From Symploca sp. SIO1C2 (GTDB lineage Bacteria > Cyanobacteriota > Cyanobacteriia > Cyanobacteriales > Coleofasciculaceae), in contig JAAHFP010000013.1 of NCBI GenBank assembly GCA_010672925.1, positions 248,001 to 312,000 on the forward strand: a stretch of 64,000 bases of DNA, given 5' to 3'. The notes under the pieces were generated by a model. That model did not search any database, was not told the DNA's origin, and worked only from the letters and a program-made list of their open reading frames with translations. A program made the position numbers and the translations under genes. The stretch's first letter is position 1, and each line of letters opens with the position of its first letter. Shown in pieces: positions 62,837-64,000 of the stretch.

Positions 62837-62890
62837 TGACCAAAAGAGGTATTATAGCAATTCTACGACCTTTGTTGGGCGCACATCGGT

Positions 62891-63103
62891 CATTGGTGTC
62901 AACTTAACGTAAAATTCACACCCCACAAGGAACTTAAGTTCCTTGCTAATAGCTCAAGTCATCTAAAGATGACTAAACTTAAGGTAAAACCGAAAAATTT
63001 AGTCCATTTTAATGGACTTAAGCTATTAGCCTTGGATTTGAATCCAAGGTGAGGCAAGGGAATCAAGCTAGTCAGTTATGTCTAGACTTAAGTTGACACC
63101 AAT
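62891..63103 (-). mobile_element. Structured MITE, copy 2 (213 bp, opposite orientation)
   Basis: The ends are CATTGGTGTCAACTTAA and TTAAGTTGACACCAAT, flanked by the 10-bp direct repeat GCACATCGGT (62881-62890 and 63104-63113). The internal hairpins match copy 1 when reverse-complemented, except that the fourth is AAGGAACTTAAGTTCCTT instead of CCGGTCACTTGAGTGACCGG. The element has inserted inside a GGGCGCAC-ATCG-GTGCGCCC palindrome. Confidence 0.88.
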
Positions 63104-63113
63104 GCACATCGGT

Positions 63114-63363
63114 GCGCCCCTACGTAATCTTATGTAACTTATTGACAAAACGTTATTGATACTAAACAAATACCTAACCTTATCTATCTAGGCTTAACCA
63201 TTTCTCTTCCAGTCTTGCCAACAAACTGCTTGCCTCATCTTTGTAGTTTGGTTAATTAGTTTCCCAATTGCCAGTTAGTCTAATATTTTGGTGTCATAAA
63301 AAATTAACGTACTTCATTTGAGCTATTGCTTGAATCATGGTTTAAGCTTAAGGTAAGAATAAT
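63114..63363. other. Intergenic segment between MITE copy 2 and the MscS gene
   Basis: After the second half of the interrupted palindrome (GTGCGCCCCTACG) the sequence is A/T-rich with no recognised gene or terminator. Confidence 0.5.
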
Positions 63364-64000
63364 TTATTGTTCATCGGCATAAAAACGATAAAATAAGTAA
63401 TCATCCCGGAAGGATTGCTGATCTGTAACATGATGTAGAATTTGTCGAGCAATCAAAAGTTCTCCTAAAGCGATCGCAACTTCCCAGGTACAGTTTTGCT
63501 TTTGCATTAGCCATTCAACCGCTTCTGCTCCAATAAAGCAAGCTGGATAGAGATTTCGGCGATAGTAACGGTCTTTTATTTCCACTCCTTCTGACCCTCG
63601 CATCCTCTGAACTAATTCCTCTATATCTACTTTGGCTAACTCAGCTTCTAAGAGAGTAGGTTTTTCTGAAGTGATAGTTAGGATTTCTTGGGGGTGTTTA
63701 CCTCCGTCGGGTAGGTCATGCTGCTGGAACCAAGAATTGATAAACTTTTCTAGTAGAGGCGATCGCAAGTTCAAATCCCGTTGAGGAAATGGTACTTCAA
63801 TCTGATGACGGTTCAGACTTTTAACAATAAAGTAATTCAGGTCACTCTTGATGCGGGGTTGTTTTTTTGGTTCTCCAGTCCAGACTAACAGATCAAAATT
63901 GAGGGAACTATCAGCAAATTCTTGGAACCAAACCTGAGGTTCTGGAATCAGGAGTACATCTGGGTGAGCGTTGGCTGCTTCCAGCAATGCTGTTTTTACT
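63364..64000 (-). CDS. Mechanosensitive channel (MscS-type), C-terminal part with DEP domain
   Basis: The frame stays open to the window edge, so the N-terminal channel domain is outside. The visible ~212 residues start VKTALLEAANAHPDVLLIPE, continue with PQVWFQEFADSSLNFDLLVW and NRHQIEVPFPQRDLNLRSPL (the typical MscS C-terminal cage), and then a DEP-like domain (~residue 130 onward: GVEIKDRYYRRNLYPACFIG, AVEWLMQKQNCTWEVAIALG, HHVTDQQSFRDDYLFYRF). DEP domains commonly bind membranes or receptors. The fusion of MscS with DEP is seen in cyanobacteria. It would release solutes on hypo-osmotic shock. Confidence 0.88.
   Translation of the reverse strand, partial: VKTALLEAANAHPDVLLIPEPQVWFQEFADSSLNFDLLVWTGEPKKQPRIKSDLNYFIVKSLNRHQIEVPFPQRDLNLRSPLLEKFINSWFQQHDLPDGGKHPQEILTITSEKPTLLEAELAKVDIEELVQRMRGSEGVEIKDRYYRRNLYPACFIGAEAVEWLMQKQNCTWEVAIALGELLIARQILHHVTDQQSFRDDYLFYRFYADEQ

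Noticed and set aside
63760-63790. tRNA T-arm-like sequence GTTCAAATCCCG
   Set aside because: It lies inside the MscS coding frame with no acceptor stem or anticodon arm around it.

Overview
The window looks like chromosomal DNA of a filamentous cyanobacterium. The HIP1 octamer GCGATCGC recurs throughout. There are typical cyanobacterial genes (the arginine dihydrolase/ornithine cyclodeaminase ArgZ, a cyanobacterial-type CobT, Uma2 nucleases, a BFN-family nuclease) and very many heptanucleotide and 9-nucleotide short tandem repeats between genes. This density of short repeats, palindromes and MITE-like elements suggests a large, repeat-rich genome of the Moorena/Lyngbya type. That genus guess is inference. 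No rRNA, tRNA or CRISPR array was found.

Layout. 1-2.8 kb: a VapBC-like pair, a second toxin-antitoxin remnant with a broken PIN gene, and an IS200/IS605 element (tnpA/tnpB). 2.8-7.4 kb: an Hsp70/actin-fold ATPase-like gene with a large acidic coiled-coil partner. 8.1-11 kb: a CRP-family regulator, a DUF2232 membrane protein and cobT. 11.2-13.9 kb: a 56-aa basic protein, ureD-ureA without ureB/ureC, and a cupin. 14.3-22.1 kb: an iron-type dehydrogenase, a Uma2 nuclease, an aminotransferase, an acyltransferase, an HlyD-type adaptor, a 19-copy palindromic tandem array and a GT2 glycosyltransferase. 22.7-25.3 kb: a two-domain lectin-fold-like protein beside a decayed copy. 25.6-34.6 kb: argZ, recA, xseA and valS. 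34.8-48 kb: an accessory block bounded by two FAD-oxidoreductase-like paralogues, holding an orphan DUF433 antitoxin, a Uma2 nuclease, a P-loop ATPase, a TPR-STAND-histidine-kinase fusion, an orphan tnpB and a TerB-like membrane protein. 48-52 kb: rnz, ribE, a bifunctional nuclease and an Fe-S aldo/keto reductase. 52-58.7 kb: a third FAD oxidoreductase, small genes, a PD-(D/E)XK-like protein, MITEs and a third tnpB element. 58.7-64 kb: a secreted 5'-nucleotidase, ispE, rsmA and the C-terminal part of an MscS-DEP channel.

The strongest candidates for something undescribed are three. The first is the 38.0-43.3 kb pair: a P-loop ATPase followed by a STAND receptor fused to a histidine-kinase core in which the phospho-accepting His is Asn (residue 914) while the ATP-binding boxes remain. 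The second is a ~210-bp structured MITE, present twice with 10-bp target duplications and a hairpin that keeps its fold while changing its sequence. The third is a palindromic repeat family found both as a 19-unit tandem array and as dispersed copies, with compensatory stem changes.

A second theme is that short repeats have entered coding sequences in frame (cobT, a Uma2 gene, the STAND-kinase) and supply C-terminal residues and stop codons for many genes.
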